64,000 bases of DNA from Clytia hemisphaerica (GCA_902728285.1 CACVBU010000798.1:13213-77212); one strand, 5' to 3'; counted from the first letter of the stretch, positions 9,841-22,557 are shown. Numbers and translations are program-made. Notes: a model not told the origin generated them from the letters alone.

Positions 9841-12800
9841 TTAAGCAGTACAGCAATGATATCCACATGCAGCCTTTGCTTTTTCACAGCCTCTATCATT
9901 CCACCCTCTCCTGCAGCAAAGACCATCTTTTCCACAATATCCTGACGAGCATTTTCCTCCTTTGTTTGAACAATGGTGCCAACAATCCTTGCCTATGGTA
10001 AACATATGATTGTAAAGAATTGCTGAGTTTTGTGGCTAAAGTTTCTTTCTATCAAGTTCCTTGACTCAACCGACATTGCTTCCAAATGACACCTCTGTCT
10101 GACAGCCCGAATGGAACTTTTTTCATCAGCAGAAATAAAGATTTCTATTGAAATCCCAATTGGCATAAAAATTCTATTGTTTAAAGGTTACAAAATTCAA
10201 TGGGGATAGTATTCGGAGTACAATTTTTAAACATTTAATTTCGAATGGGAATGAAATCAAAGCCTTTTTTCCAGTGGGGCTGAAATTTTGGGGTATCTTC
10301 CCACCGGGGACAAAATTTTTGCCAAATTTTCTAGTGGGGCTGAGGTCGCAGTTAGTCTGTGACACAGAGGTGTCATTTACGAATCGGCTTTAGTAACTTC
10401 GGTAAAGATTTAAATTATAGTCTGTGTCAATTAGGTTATAGCATAGTATAAGAAAGCCGCGGCTGGAATGATAACATCTGAATTTCTGTTATTCTATCTC
10501 TGTCGTATTTGATGACTATTTGTTGATCAAGCAATCAGTAATGTAGTATCTTCAATGGTAAATTTTGTTAGTTTGTCGTTAATACTTACTTCTCAGTGCG
10601 TTTTAGACATTAATGATATGCTCTTGATAATACACTTGCATTATAAAGTCATCTTGAATATAGTTCTTATAATTTCAATTTTAGCGAAAAACGATTGTTT
10701 CCACAAAATACCCCTAAAATATGTCGAAAATTAGTTCAAGTGTTCTATTGCATTGGGTACAGATTCAAAAATATCTAGCAATAAAAAACCTTTTTGTGAA
10801 GGAAAATAAGAGAGTTATCTACCAATAACAAACTGATCATCTTGATGTTCTTATAAAGCTCGGAGACAGAGATGGAACAGCAATTAACTGAAAAGACAAT
10901 GCGGTACATATTCCAGCCGGGGCTTTCTTATACTATGGTTATAGGTTTTATAATGTGGGATAAAAGTTTTTGTGCTTGTTGAAACGATAATGAGTGGAAT
11001 AATATTAAAAAATCTAAATTAATTAAGGTTTGGATAATGATAAAAACTGAATCAGTATGGAACTATTTAACAATATTTATATTCAATCGAAAGATATTAC
11101 CCAAATTTAATCAAAACCGAGTTCCGAATATTCATTGCGAATGGCTTAAAATATTGCTGATCTTAAAATGCATCGCAAAAACAAAACAAAACAAAATTCC
11201 CAAATTTAGCCCTTTTTCCGATTGGCCAAAATATCGCACCCAAACCGTTATTTGTACCCCCACTGGCTGAAAAAATCCTAACGGCTCTGTGAGAAGGGGG
11301 AGTATAGTCTGTTAAATACTTAAAATATACTTACCAACATTTTTTACTTCTTTCTTAGGCGCTGTACAACAATGATAGTTGCAAGGTTTTGATGCTCTTT
11401 CGCAACCGGGATCATTCCATCCAGTACGACAACACAATCCAGTTCGACCACAGAATTGTGGACATGCTCCTCCTTTGCCATAACAACGACCCCAGCAATC
11501 CTCACCTGATCAGGATAGAAGGATATTTAAAGAAACATAAAACTAGTAAAATGTAAACATTGCATGAACCACGTGTCATTAAAGTCTAAAACTTTAAAAT
11601 CTAAACCTTTCAGTACTAGCGAATATTCGCGAAAAAGTGAAGGTAACTCTCACAAAGTCTGTCCTCTTTCAACAAAATTAAGATTTCTATTTTTCTAATA
11701 ATCTTGATCCCGGGGGCACTGACCGACGGGGACGTGACACTGGAGATTGAAAAGTGGACCCTGTCAGTTTCAGAGAATGATTTTTGACAAAAAATGAGCC
11801 CTGTCAGTGTCAAAAAGTTAGGAATTTCCAAATGTTTTGCAAAAAGTGCTAAAATGACATAAAATTCACCCTGTCAGAGTAAAAAATTACAAAATTCCAG
11901 CCCTGCCAGAGCCATTTCTTAAAATTTCGTGATTTTGTCACATATTTCCAGGGGTGAAAAAAGGAACCCTGCCAAGCGGTACGTCCGCATACCCATTCTT
12001 GCCTAAGTGCCTCCACCGAGATTTCAAGCAAATGTAACATTTTCTTTTCGAAAAAAACCGGTACAAGATGTTCTGTAAATCATTGTAAGATTTTGGTAAA
12101 TTTAATTCAAAGATCCTGGATGGTTACTAGCCTATTTTATAGGATTTGTGCATCCATGCTATTTTCTATTCAATTCAAAGGAGCAAAATGCTCAAATCTG
12201 TGCAGACCTTTGAGAAATATGTTGAATAAATAGATTTTCTGTCACCATTCAACTGACTTTGGAATTATTTTCCATTTCTTTTGTTAAATTTATATAATCT
12301 AAATTCGCGAAAGAAAAGTTTATCACTGTAATGGCGTAGAAAAATATTATGTACTAAAAACACGAATCCTATGAAATAGGCTAATATAAAGGTCGTGAGA
12401 ATATTTACCGTCATTTTTGAGATCACCATTGTTGCTACCACTACCACCACCTCCTTAAAAGAAAAGTTCGTGTGATTTATGATTATTTCAAATTTCTAAA
12501 TGAGAATACCTGGATTCCAATGGCTCAGTCTAAATAAACCCCGCCGTCTTCAAAACCTCCTTTTTTTAATGTTCCTTTTTTTTCAACTGGATTCACCACC
12601 TTTGTTATGAAGAATAAAACAAAAAAGAAAATGGAAAACTCGAAATACAAAGTTTTTTAATGCTTCGGATGTTCTTAACATTTAAGCCTAAAGATGTTCT
12701 TAGCATGTTCTTATTTTCGCCATTTTATGAGTATTTTTATCCATACTCCTATAGAAGCTGGGTGTTTTAGAGTTCACAAAACAATAAAATATTCTTAAAC

Positions 12801-15644
12801 TTGTTCTTAATCTATAGACAAACTGTCTTATATAGTTTGTTCTTATAAAAAAGTGTTTTCAGTAACAAACAAACCAACCTGCACACTTGTACATGAGATT
12901 AATTTGTTTTGCATCGATATCACTCATTCCATAATGGTAGTTATTGTCAATGATTCGTTGCTTAGATCTGTCCAAAGTTGTGATGGTTTTGGTACCACTC
13001 TTCGCAAAGGCTGTTGACCTAAGTTTGGATGATTATGCAATTAGATGTCTTTTTAAAGAAAATACAATTTGAGCCTATTTCTCCAAGGGGTAGACTACAT
13101 AGGCTAGACTCCAATCGTGTTTAGAGTCAAAAATTGATGAAACTCGTTAAACAAATTTAAGTTAAGTGGTGATTTATGTTTTTGATTTCTGATGCTTCTT
13201 TTATTACACAACACGATTAGAATACCTGCTCTACAAACTACTCAACAAAAAGCGGGTACATGGTTTGGGCCGAAAATTTGACGACAATTAGGGGAAAATA
13301 TATATGATCTACAATTAATTACGAATGGACCTCTCTCCCGATCAAGTAAACCACCACTCACCCATAATGCATCATTGAATAGAAGTCATAAGGAGTACCC
13401 AAAGAGTCGACACCACTATTGATATGAAAATTGCCAGCATATTCTAAGTAAAAAAAAAAGTAAAAAGTGTATATCAGATTACACTTTTTCGACCGTAACG
13501 GCCAGTTGCCGAACGGGCATTTGTTGTCCGTTTTGCCACCCTAAAACCGTCCCAGTCTTTTTCCGAACCTAAAGACGATAGAAAAAGTGTAAAATAAGAA
13601 TTTGCTCGAGTTTAGGGTGGTAAATTAACTTAGATAATAAAGTGGTATGCGCCTGACCGCGCAACTACGGTCGGAAAGATGTATATTTGATAAGGAATAA
13701 TGCTCGTGCAGCTGTTTAGTCAAATTCTGAAAACTTACTTTGATTGTTGAGGTTGTTGAGATGGATTTTGACGTATTGATTTCTGTCTGGTCTGGTTTGT
13801 TCATGTTGAAGACCTGATAAGAAAAAACGTTTGTGGAGCTTTTACTTTTTAGATTATTAAAGCTTGAAGATTAAAATAGTATTCTCTCCCTTAGGCCCTT
13901 GGTAAAACTTTTTATGTGTAAACCACTCTGATGAGAATTAGTCTTATTCCCTTGGACCCTACTGGGACTAAAAAGAAGAAAAAAAAATGGAAAATTTTTC
14001 GAATTTTACGACCCTTATTGGGACAAATTTGACCAATTTTGACCAAATTTCGATCATTCCCGGGGTAAAAAAGTTGAAATTTTCCTATTTCTCCGCCTTT
14101 TTCGACCTTTAGCGGGACTTTGGAAAACCGAAAAAGACACATACCGTGCCCTCCATTTGCCTAAGAACCCCCCCCGGGGTCTTATTGCTGTTGCAAGGTC
14201 TTTTATAGTGAATTTATCGCTTTACCAATAGCGTGTCCGATTTCGTGTTGAGTTGTAGCTGTCCAGTGGCATCCAGTACCAAGACTGAGTTGTTGTTTTC
14301 CTCCACTCATACCGACGTAAGACCAACACCTGTGCAAAACATTCAAATTTATAAATATTTATTTTATATAAGAAATCTTTGAAGCCCTCAAATCTCCTTT
14401 AGCTTTTAGTTTTTAGCCTAGAAAAAAGTTCTTAAAAAATGTTCTTATTTTCGCCATTTTGTGAGTACTTTTGCTGGTTCAATTTTGCAAGTCAAGGGAC
14501 TTGTTGTCTAAATATTTTTGCCATTGAAGGTTCATTTTTTATATAGTTTATTCTTAAAAAAAACGCGTAGCCTTTTTTGTTTAATCACTACAATCCCTTA
14601 CCCAGTTTCTTTGAAGAATTCAATATAATTTCGTTGATTGGTGCGTTTGACGAATTTCAAACAAGTCTTTTTGTGGTAAACACCAATGGCATCATTGATC
14701 ACATTCTCAACGCCGGCTACAAGCAAAAGTATTTCACATTAGATATGATAAGTGAGTTTTTTAATCAATGATTTTTCTTAACCGCAATATAAACCCTCGT
14801 GTAACTTATTTCTGTCAGCTATTTATTACACTTACCAAGACTTGAGTGCACAACATATGGGACAATGCCATTAGTCCAACGTTTTCCTCTGATGGAACCA
14901 AACAAAAGTTGCTTGTAAGATAATTTAATATCACCTTCATAATAGTTTCCATCTAGAAAACAAAAGAATCAAGGTTTAAAGTCCTTCACTTCTGATCTTT
15001 TGAATTTGTATCTCAACCAATTTTCTAGAATCTATTAAATAGAGTGTAGAACACAACGCCCTGTAGATGTCGTGGAGACATCAGTTTTGGCTCGCCCTGT
15101 CTAAGTTTGGTCATCGTCTTCCGAAGACGTCTGGCCAATAGGCCTTATCGGAGTTTTTGATTTTTCTAAAACAGTGATGTATTATGGGATTGTTTCGAGG
15201 GTATTACGATAGAATTCCTTCGAGAAATTCCTAAGTGATTTCTATTGTAATACCCCCGAAACAGTCCCACAATGCTTTGCTTTTTTAGGAAAATCTAAGA
15301 CTCCTATTCACCCGTTATTTATAGACGTTGTCGAGACATCTAAATTATGTCACCATAGAGAAGTGAAAAATTCTCAATTGAAAATTGTTCAGAAGAATGG
15401 GGCGAGCCTTGAGATGTATTTGCAGGCTCTAAAAGTGTTGCTTATGGTGCTTGTTAGTTAATCATTTAAAGAAGACTAATTTTCGACGTCGACTCGACGT
15501 CCTGTGACCACTGGGAAACGGGGACTTTGACGGTTGGTTAATATTTGTTATTTATTCCCAAAGGATTAAACTGATACCTTCCATGTGCTCGTTCCATGCC
15601 CATGTCACCCCAATCGTCAAAAAAACGCAAATCAGAATTTTCAT
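9841..15644 (-). CDS. secreted astacin-family zinc metalloprotease, ten exons
   Basis: Exons on the minus strand: 15644-15578, 14952-14836, 14716-14602, 14329-14226, 13813-13739, 13443-13362, 13018-12879, 12453-12409, 11505-11335, 9992-9841. All introns are GT-AG and all phases agree, giving 1068 bases: 355 residues plus stop. The start is chosen because it opens a signal peptide, MKILICVFLTIGVTWA. A short propeptide carries YEGDI, the astacin aspartate-switch motif. The catalytic domain starts at RWTNGIVPYVV and contains the zinc site HEIGHAIGLQHEQTRPDR across the exon 4/5 join and the Met-turn SMMHYG across exons 6/7. Exon 8 is a Gly/Ser linker. Exons 9 and 10 each encode one Cys-rich module of the pattern G-DCW-C-KGG-C-CG-GLCCR-GW-D-GCE-YHCC. 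Known family role: extracellular proteolysis. The substrate is unknown; the C-terminal pair probably mediates binding. Confidence 0.93.
10084..10378. mobile_element. inverted-repeat element in astacin intron 9
   Basis: aaatgacacctctgtctgacag at the left is mirrored by ctgtgacacagaggtgtcattt at the right. The interior belongs to the CAGTGGGG dispersed family also seen at 8340-8650. It lies wholly inside the last astacin intron and carries no coding sequence. Confidence 0.65.
10437..10942. mobile_element. inverted-repeat element in astacin intron 9
   Basis: The left arm tatagcatagtataagaaag, continuing to ccgcggctggaatg, is complementary to the right end cattccagcc ... ctttcttatactatg ... ttata. 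Total about 506 bases, non-coding interior, wholly intronic. Confidence 0.65.
11690..11960. repeat. minisatellite-bearing element in astacin intron 8
   Basis: Degenerate repeats of a ccctgtcagtgtcaaaaa phrase recur about every 45-50 bases near a ggggacgtgacactgg phrase. The ggggacgtg phrase resembles the ends of the element at 24633-25309, so the two may be related. No coding sequence. Confidence 0.45.
15143..15305. mobile_element. short hairpin MITE, copy 1
   Basis: ccttatcggag and gtgatgtattatgggattgtttcg at the left are answered by cgaaacagtcccacaatgc and a degenerate right end. The second copy at 23576-23729 shows both ends clearly (ccttatcgga / tccgataag). Located upstream of astacin exon 2, inside intron 1. 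Confidence 0.6.
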
Positions 15645-17576
15645 CTTTACACTTCTTCTTCTTCCGAGTTCAATCAGTAATATAGAATAGAATGAGTTTG
15701 TCTTAATTTTCACCCACTTATTTATGGGATTTGAAGAAGCGAAAAATAAACAAAAAATCTTGAATAAGTATGTCCCATTCAGTTAAGTTTAAATTATTCG
15801 ATTTTTTACCAGTTGATCAAATTTAGTATTTGATTTTGATAGTAAAAGGTTTTATTTTCATTACATTTTACTACAACCTGAGTAAATAATAATGCAGCAT
15901 TTTAAAGACATATTAGATTCAATTTATTTGATTAAAATTCAATTTTAATTTGCACACAGTACTAACAAACGTCATACTTGTGTGACCACTTTTTTTACTT
16001 TTTATGTCCCCGGTGGAAAGTTTTACTTATTCTTTGTGTCTCCGCTGAAAATAATCAGATAAGCGAACACTGTAAAATATTGAGCTATTTTTTCAACCCC
16101 ATTGAATTTTCTGGCTTGAAAACAATAGAACTCAAATCCCGCAGCAATAAAAGACATGGGTTTATCTATCCCAATTAAGTTTTGTTCCGTTACTTTTACC
16201 CAATCTTGATGAAGAAACCCACCTGGTAGAAACCCACCTGGTCAGTGAGAAGGGGGTGTTCTATGAGCTACTGAACGAGAAATTGGAAGGACTCAAACCG
16301 CAGCAAACCCCTGGTTTGAGAGGCCAATTCTCCTTAAAAAGAATTAAATGACTCCTTGAAAAATTCTTTGAGGAATCATTTTTTATTAGAATCGGAAGAC
16401 AAAATCTATAAAGCTATAAAGCGAATATTCAGATTTTTTTGTTACGCTTTTGAGTAAATTGAGAAGGAAGACACTGACTCAAATACCTATCACCTATTTT
16501 GCCAAGGAACCTCAGTTGAAGTGGTGTATGCCAGAAGGCTCCTCTTTCGTTACCTACCTAGCTACGAAGTATGATTTTTGTACTAAGTACGAAGTCTTTG
16601 GTATGACCAGTCCGAGGATTAAACCCACGACCTTGCTAAAGAAATGACTAATTTTACCTTACATATTTTTGCAGTACTACAATATTGATTTTGCTTTGAG
16701 TAAAGTAGGTAACACAAAGGGAGTCGTTAACCAACTTCCTTATTACTGCATCAGATATCAAAAAGGACGAAAATAAACAAAAGTACAAAGAGATCTATTT
16801 CCGACGTTTTCATAACCTCAAAGTTTTCTTAAATTTCCTGATGATATCAAAAAAAAAAAGTTCATTTATTTAATGTTGACAGCCTGTCATTCCTTTGAAT
16901 GCAGATCAAAGAACGCAGCTACGTCTAATTCTTTTCAAGGCAACTCTTATAAAATTTGACCTGAAAATCTTTTCGGCTCCTTAAGAGTACAAAATTATTT
17001 TCAATGCTGACACTCATTTTTTTCATGTTCCAACTGCATCAACGGCTACCGATATAGAAATGTTCACCTAAAATGGTACAAGTTTTTTGAATCCCTCGCG
17101 TCATTGGAATATCATTTTTGAATTGTTCAAATCGAAAAACTTTCGAATTCGCCTGACCTCAATAGATTGGTCACATCATAAAGGAGTAAGCTTGAAGAAA
17201 GTTTGGACGGAATAGAAAAGATTAGTCCCTTTGTCAGAAACAGACACAGTGAATATCCCAAATTTTTCGAAATTTCGACAAAATCTTTCAACTTCAAATA
17301 AAGATTAGGTTGTTGAGTTTTTGTGAAGATTTGGAAAAAGATTGATAAAAGGTTGGAGATATATGGGTACAATCTGATATACCCCCTATATTGCGCCAAA
17401 CAAACCAAATCTTAAACATTGTTAACGTTTTTATTAAACAACAACACGTGAACTTTGTATAAGGGACATCGTGATTGATGACTTAATAAATTATTCTGCA
17501 ACCAAATTATTTGAATATATCTACAAAAATATAATTTATTACATAAATATTAAAAATTCTGAAAAATAGAAAAAAA
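15645..17576. other. intergenic region between two divergently unrelated minus-strand genes
   Basis: Contains the 5' flank of the astacin gene and the 3' flank of the O-fucosyltransferase-like gene. A copy of the CAGTGGGG family ends near 16250 with the phrase gtcagtgagaagggggtg. Short frames at 15978-16178, 16450-16647 and 17127-17408 have no domain, conserved start context or splice logic and are not called. Confidence 0.45.
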
Positions 17577-19157
17577 TTATTTCTTGCTTCCACCTGATAC
17601 AACATCTTGACAAATTTTATGAAGTAAACTTCCATCATTTGCATTACTTTTCAAATAAAGTTCTGTGACCCAGTCGTGGAAATTTCCCCTACCTAGGGTA
17701 AAGAGTGACTCCCCTAATGTCATAATATGCATTTCAACAATGGCAATCGAGCCACGGTCATATAGCCCGTATTTGATTGGATCAAAGCGGTAAGAGTCTT
17801 GTAGGCTCATTTCAATTTTATTCTCAAGTTGTACCAATGTCTTTTTGTCAACAAAACGTTTCAGCGTATCTGAGCCATTCGGTCCAAGATCATGGGCTAT
17901 GAAGACTTTCTTCAGGTTATTTTGTTTCTTATGTTTTAGAATAGCATCACTAAGATGCCTGATGCAAGTTCTAGCCGCATGGATTCCTTTCCATCGGACG
18001 TGCCGCTCTATACGGATATGAACTGCAATGAAAGGTCGTTTTATAGTGTTTCTGATATAGTCGTAAGCAATGTCAACTAGTCTTTTAGCATGCTGGATAT
18101 CAGCCGGTTGAAGGGGCTCTGTAATTTTTGGCGCTAATGGGAAATGTGTCCTCTTGGGGCCGCTCCCTTTCCAAAAAATGATAGCAGCACACTTAGAGTT
18201 TTGTAGAATGTCTTTTTCGAGCTGCTCAGATGAACGGATTTGCTCTGGATCAACACAAACATATCTTTGCACTGGTTTACCAAGAAATTTACCGATTCTT
18301 GATCGCTCAACGAAAGGACAATCTGAATATCCAGTCCGCTTAACTTTCTCAAGTGCTATTTGTACCGTTTCATTATTGATTTTATACCATTTTTGTAAAT
18401 TTTTCAAAATATTCGAATCGTTGTATAGAAAATGAACAACAACGTCAATTTTGGTGCATTGTTCTCGAAATTCTTGATAAGGGACCATCTCATTATATCC
18501 ATGTTTTTGTAACTGATCTTTCAATTTTTCTTGATCAAAATAATTTTTCAGTTCAGTAAATTTGACTTTTTCTTCCATTAATCTTGAAAACGAGGTTCCA
18601 GATGGAAGCCCGCAGAACCTTGAACTGTTCACGAAAGGTTCAACAAAAGTTCGACCTGTCGAGGTCGCTAATGATGCCAGCGACAGTAAATTCTTTGTTG
18701 CCATTGATAGCTGCTCAAAATACCTGAAGGTGAATAAATACTTTTTCTCATTGTCATTCCTTGAAGATGCGGATTCGGGGAGTTTGATTCTTTTTTGTTC
18801 AAACATGACTTCTTTTTGTCTTTGTTTGATATTCGTTTGATCCAGTTCTATACTACCGTCTTCAAATTCCTTTTTATCGATAAATATAATTTCCTCGCTT
18901 TTCACCAGATCTTTACGAGGTTTTCTTTGTGCCAAAAATTTCAATCGAGTATTTGTTTCTTTATTATCGATTGATGTTTCCTCGATTCCATCCCTCGATA
19001 AACGAACGTTAAAATCGAAAATATAGGTATCATCGTTTTTTGTTTGTCTCAATTTGTTCGATATAGTCCGATTTGTTAACACGAAAAGCAGTAACATATA
19101 CGTCAAAATAGCACACAGAAGTATGTAATGGATTCTTTTCCAAGTCATCGTCATCAA
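17577..19157 (-). CDS. O-fucosyltransferase-like type II membrane protein, intronless
   Basis: A single open frame of 526 codons. Residues about 8-28 are one hydrophobic segment (ILLCAILTYMLLLFVL) after a short basic start, the plan of a Golgi type II glycosyltransferase, followed by a low-complexity charged stem to about residue 140. The luminal part has FRYFEQLSMATKNLLSLASLA, SGRTFVEPFV-type phrases and FIAVHIRIERH at about residues 377-387, which resembles the HxRxE donor-site motif of GDP-fucose protein O-fucosyltransferases. A late segment IVEMHIMTLGESLFTLGRGN resembles the region where that fold reads the nucleotide sugar. The family role would be fucose transfer to a protein in the ER or Golgi; acceptor unknown. 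It starts MMTM, so the exact ATG is ambiguous by three codons. A divergent glycosyltransferase of another family is the main alternative. Confidence 0.75.
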   Translation of the reverse strand: MMTMTWKRIHYILLCAILTYMLLLFVLTNRTISNKLRQTKNDDTYIFDFNVRLSRDGIEETSIDNKETNTRLKFLAQRKPRKDLVKSEEIIFIDKKEFEDGSIELDQTNIKQRQKEVMFEQKRIKLPESASSRNDNEKKYLFTFRYFEQLSMATKNLLSLASLATSTGRTFVEPFVNSSRFCGLPSGTSFSRLMEEKVKFTELKNYFDQEKLKDQLQKHGYNEMVPYQEFREQCTKIDVVVHFLYNDSNILKNLQKWYKINNETVQIALEKVKRTGYSDCPFVERSRIGKFLGKPVQRYVCVDPEQIRSSEQLEKDILQNSKCAAIIFWKGSGPKRTHFPLAPKITEPLQPADIQHAKRLVDIAYDYIRNTIKRPFIAVHIRIERHVRWKGIHAARTCIRHLSDAILKHKKQNNLKKVFIAHDLGPNGSDTLKRFVDKKTLVQLENKIEMSLQDSYRFDPIKYGLYDRGSIAIVEMHIMTLGESLFTLGRGNFHDWVTELYLKSNANDGSLLHKICQDVVSGGSKK

Positions 19158-19588
19158 GAAAGACCACCAAAATAATTCAATTGATAGTTCTAATCCATCA
19201 AGCGATGAGATCGATATTTAATACGCTCCAAGCAAGTTTGTTGATGTATCGACTTATACACTCCAACATAAATACACCAATGTTGATGTTTGTATAATAA
19301 GTCTTGTTATGGTTAATTTGTTAAAATGCCTTCTCAAAAAGATGTCTTTTTAAAACAGGATGAAAGATCTTTTAATCGTTTCCTATCGGCTTTTCCGGTC
19401 CGGTCTTTTTGTCATCTAAAAAACATCAAATTTGAAACAATTTTATGATGACAATGCTACATAACAAAGCAACGAAAGAAAAGAAAGGAAAAAACTAATG
19501 AAGCTCATTCAATGCGTAGCGTTTAAGAGGTAATTAGAGGAAATCAGCAACAATATCAATTTCATATGATTGCTTTTCCTCGTATAAA
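19158..19588. other. 5' flank of the O-fucosyltransferase-like gene
   Basis: AT-rich, no repeat structure recognised. It probably holds the promoter and 5' UTR, but no element could be supported. Confidence 0.4.
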
Positions 19589-19590
19589 TA

Positions 19591-19936
19591 CAAGGTGTCC
19601 GGAAAAAAGTATCGAGTATCGAACATGATTCTGAGTAGAAGGTTGTCGCGTGTGTTTAACAAAATGTAAGAAAATATATACTGAACAAACAAAACAATTG
19701 TTTTTACAACAGTCATTATGATTAGAAATAATTAACTTTCTTTACAATTTTCATGACGTTAAAGTTATTTGTTTTTCGTAAAAGTTATGCATAAAAGATG
19801 TCCCATCACAATTAATATGACACAAAGAGAAACATTACAAATTTAGAGAAACATTACAAATTTAGTGAAACACACACTATAGAACTTTCTTTCTATAGAA
19901 GTGGTACGACTCGATACTTTTTTTCCGGACACCCTG
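19591..19936. mobile_element. TA-flanked MITE, CAGGGTGTYCGG family, copy 1
   Basis: Ends caaggtgtccggaaaaaagt and its complement ending ttttttccggacaccctg bound 346 bases. TA lies outside both ends (19589-19590, 19937-19938). Sibling to the element at 27359-28233, in the opposite orientation; aligning the two exposes a nested insertion in the sibling. A truncated right end also occurs at about 50870-50946. Confidence 0.85.
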
Positions 19937-19938
19937 TA

Positions 19939-21512
19939 AAATTAAACTGATATCAAACCGTCAGACCATAAATTTAAGGTTGCAAAAATAGAAATCCCTA
20001 CATACGGCTTACTATCCAAAAGTCCGCTCAACGATCTCCTTCCCAATGGACACAAACGTCTTTTGGACGTCTAATGTACGTTTCTAGGACGTTCAAAGGT
20101 CTTAAAGCCGTCTATTGAATGTCCATAAGATGTTGCGTGCTCATAGGGTTAATCCGGTTATAGTTGTTGCCAACAAGTAGACATTAACAAGATAAGTACG
20201 TTAATTAACCTATTCAAATCTATTGTTTGACGAAAAAAACCTCAGACACAGAATTTAAATCTATTAATGTTAATACTACTAAGCTAATCTAACAAACCCT
20301 GATTTTGTTTCATAAAAATCCTTAACACCAATGAAGTCTGAAACGACTGTTTTTGCTGTTTTATAGGACGACGCCCTTTTCTTGATGGATAACTTCGTGA
20401 GCTATTTTCAAATTATGACCTTAAAGTTGATGAGTTCATCACTCAAATTTTACTTGATTGTTATAAAAGCAATATCCATACAACTTCCTGTGATGTATTT
20501 ATAAAACTATATTATATTCTATGATTACATATTCGACTCCCTACTTGTTACACTGTAGCCTCATCCTCATCGAAACTTGAGTAATACACTGCACGTCGAC
20601 TTGACCTTCGCTGTCAGTATGTTTTTTTAATTCAATACTAAGCAATAGGAAGCTGATACAACGCCTTTAAAACAGTGTGTCATTTTGTTTTGGACTATAA
20701 AGAAATTTTATTATATCTTGCAGTCAGGATTAAAATGTCAATAGTTCAACAACGAACTTTATTTTTCAGTTCTGTCTATAATGTCATAAAGATGGAGAAA
20801 AATCTTTTGTTTAGCTTACTACAAAATCACGTTAAATTTAATAAGATTTTTTTAAGATGGAGTAAAATAAAAATGGACGGTTTTCAAATTGAATTAATTT
20901 CAAAGTTTTGTCAACATTCTAATCTAGAGATTGCGACACAAGAAAAAAATGTATGTACCCTTGTCTGGAGGTTGAATGACTTGATATCATTTGAACGATA
21001 ACAGGAAGACTTTCAAAGCTAAGCTCAAATCTCAAATCTTTTTTATACAAAAGCCCCGGTGAAAATATTTCCCACAGTGTGGATAAAATTTTTTTTTTTT
21101 TCAGACAAATTGCTTTTTTCAAGTGCGTTTGACCTCTTTGACATTACTATATAAGTAAATAAAATACACGTAAGCGCTAACATTCCATGTTTTTTATTTC
21201 AGTAGCAAGGGTCAGAACAAAAAGGCTTTCCAATTGCATATTGTTAAGTTCAAATGTCAAACCTTACACGCAATCCTATCAAAATTTATCTTATCTCAAA
21301 TGAATCTACATTGGTAACTATTCAATCTTTCATTATTTCTAGCTTGAAACTAAATTTAAATTGAATAAAAAATCGTACTTTCCTGACAATGGTAGAAAAA
21401 AATGTTCCTCCCCCATCAAAATTTTAAGTTTTCTGAAGATAAGTCATTTGATCTAGATCGTCGAAAATTTGATTACGAAAGCATCCACCGAAGGGGGACT
21501 TCAAAATATCTG
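19939..21512. other. intergenic, repeat remnants
   Basis: Contains a short dispersed repeat at 20035-20150 (acaaacgtcttttggacgt ... gtccataaga ... catagg), repeated at 22985-23095. The frame at 20675-21001 has no recognisable domain and is not called. Confidence 0.4.
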
Positions 21513-21513
21513 T

Positions 21514-22164
21514 TCTGAAGGCACGTTCCAGCTGGATATGGCGGTCTGTTCTTAGCGAACTAAAGAAAAAAGTCTGCTGGAAAAAAGTGGTCTGTTCTAC
21601 TGAAGATTGGGACCAGCTGGAAAAATATGGTCTGTTCTACTGAAGATTTGGACCAGATGGAAAAATATGATCTGTTCTACTGAAGATTGGGACCAGCTGG
21701 AAAAATATGATCTGTTCTTATGAAAAAAACAGTTTGAAATCTTATATTTATAAATAAGGTGTCTAAGAATTTCCTATCTGTTCTGAGGGAATTTCAAAAA
21801 AGTCCTGAATGTGGTTGCCTGGAGTGGCAGCTGAAAATTCTCCATCTGTTCTACAAAACATCTGGAAATTGTGGATCTGTTCGAACTGTTAGCTGGAAAT
21901 TAAGCTTCTGTTCTTAAAAGTCCTTCAATGTCAAGCTGGAATTTAGCGATCTGTTCTTATAAGATTTTGTCAGCCCTGGTAGATAAGAACAGTTAACTCG
22001 CGTAAAATCAATCGCCTGGTAATTTCGTATCTGTGCTGAAAGTTTTTTTACCACCTAGCTGGAAAAATATAACTGTTCTGAAGTAAAATTTCTCCCCTGG
22101 AAAACGAGGAACTGTTCTTAATTTCGTGGAAATCCTTCCAGCTGGCAAATCAGAACAGATATTT
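21514..22164. repeat. CAGCTGG / CTGTTCT repeat block
   Basis: Three clean tandem copies of a 40-base unit (about 21590-21715) containing ctgttctactgaagatt and ccagctggaaaaata sit inside a longer degenerate array. There the phrases agctggaaa and ctgttct alternate about a dozen times. The outer ends aatatctgttctga and cagaacagatatt are complementary, suggesting an inverted-repeat element whose body is a minisatellite. Confidence 0.65.
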
Positions 22165-22557
22165 GCAAATTTTAGGTCGGTGGCTGCTTCTGTGATTACA
22201 ATGACTTTACTAATCAATGAAAAGCACTATATTGACACAGGGAAAGACCTATCTAATAAAATATATGATTTTCTGAAAGCTACATAATAAAGACCGACCA
22301 GAATTGAGGTTATACTTCATTACGTTTAGTATTTCACATGTATTAACACTCAATTCAAAAGTCTTAAAGGTCATAATAAATGTTGTCAGTCAACATGAAT
22401 TATCATCCAAGTGTCTTGTGTCAAATTTAAAAATTTAATATCATATATTTTTTGCCTTTTTAAGTACTTTGTACTTACAGTTCGGCTTTTAAGAAACCTG
22501 GTTTCTGAAATATAAATAACTTGTATCCAGTCTTTTAATTGGTATTTTTATGATTCT

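Noticed and set aside
17127-17408. Minus-strand frame of 93 codons beyond the O-fucosyltransferase-like gene
   Set aside because: No recognisable family and no continuation by splicing; left as intergenic.
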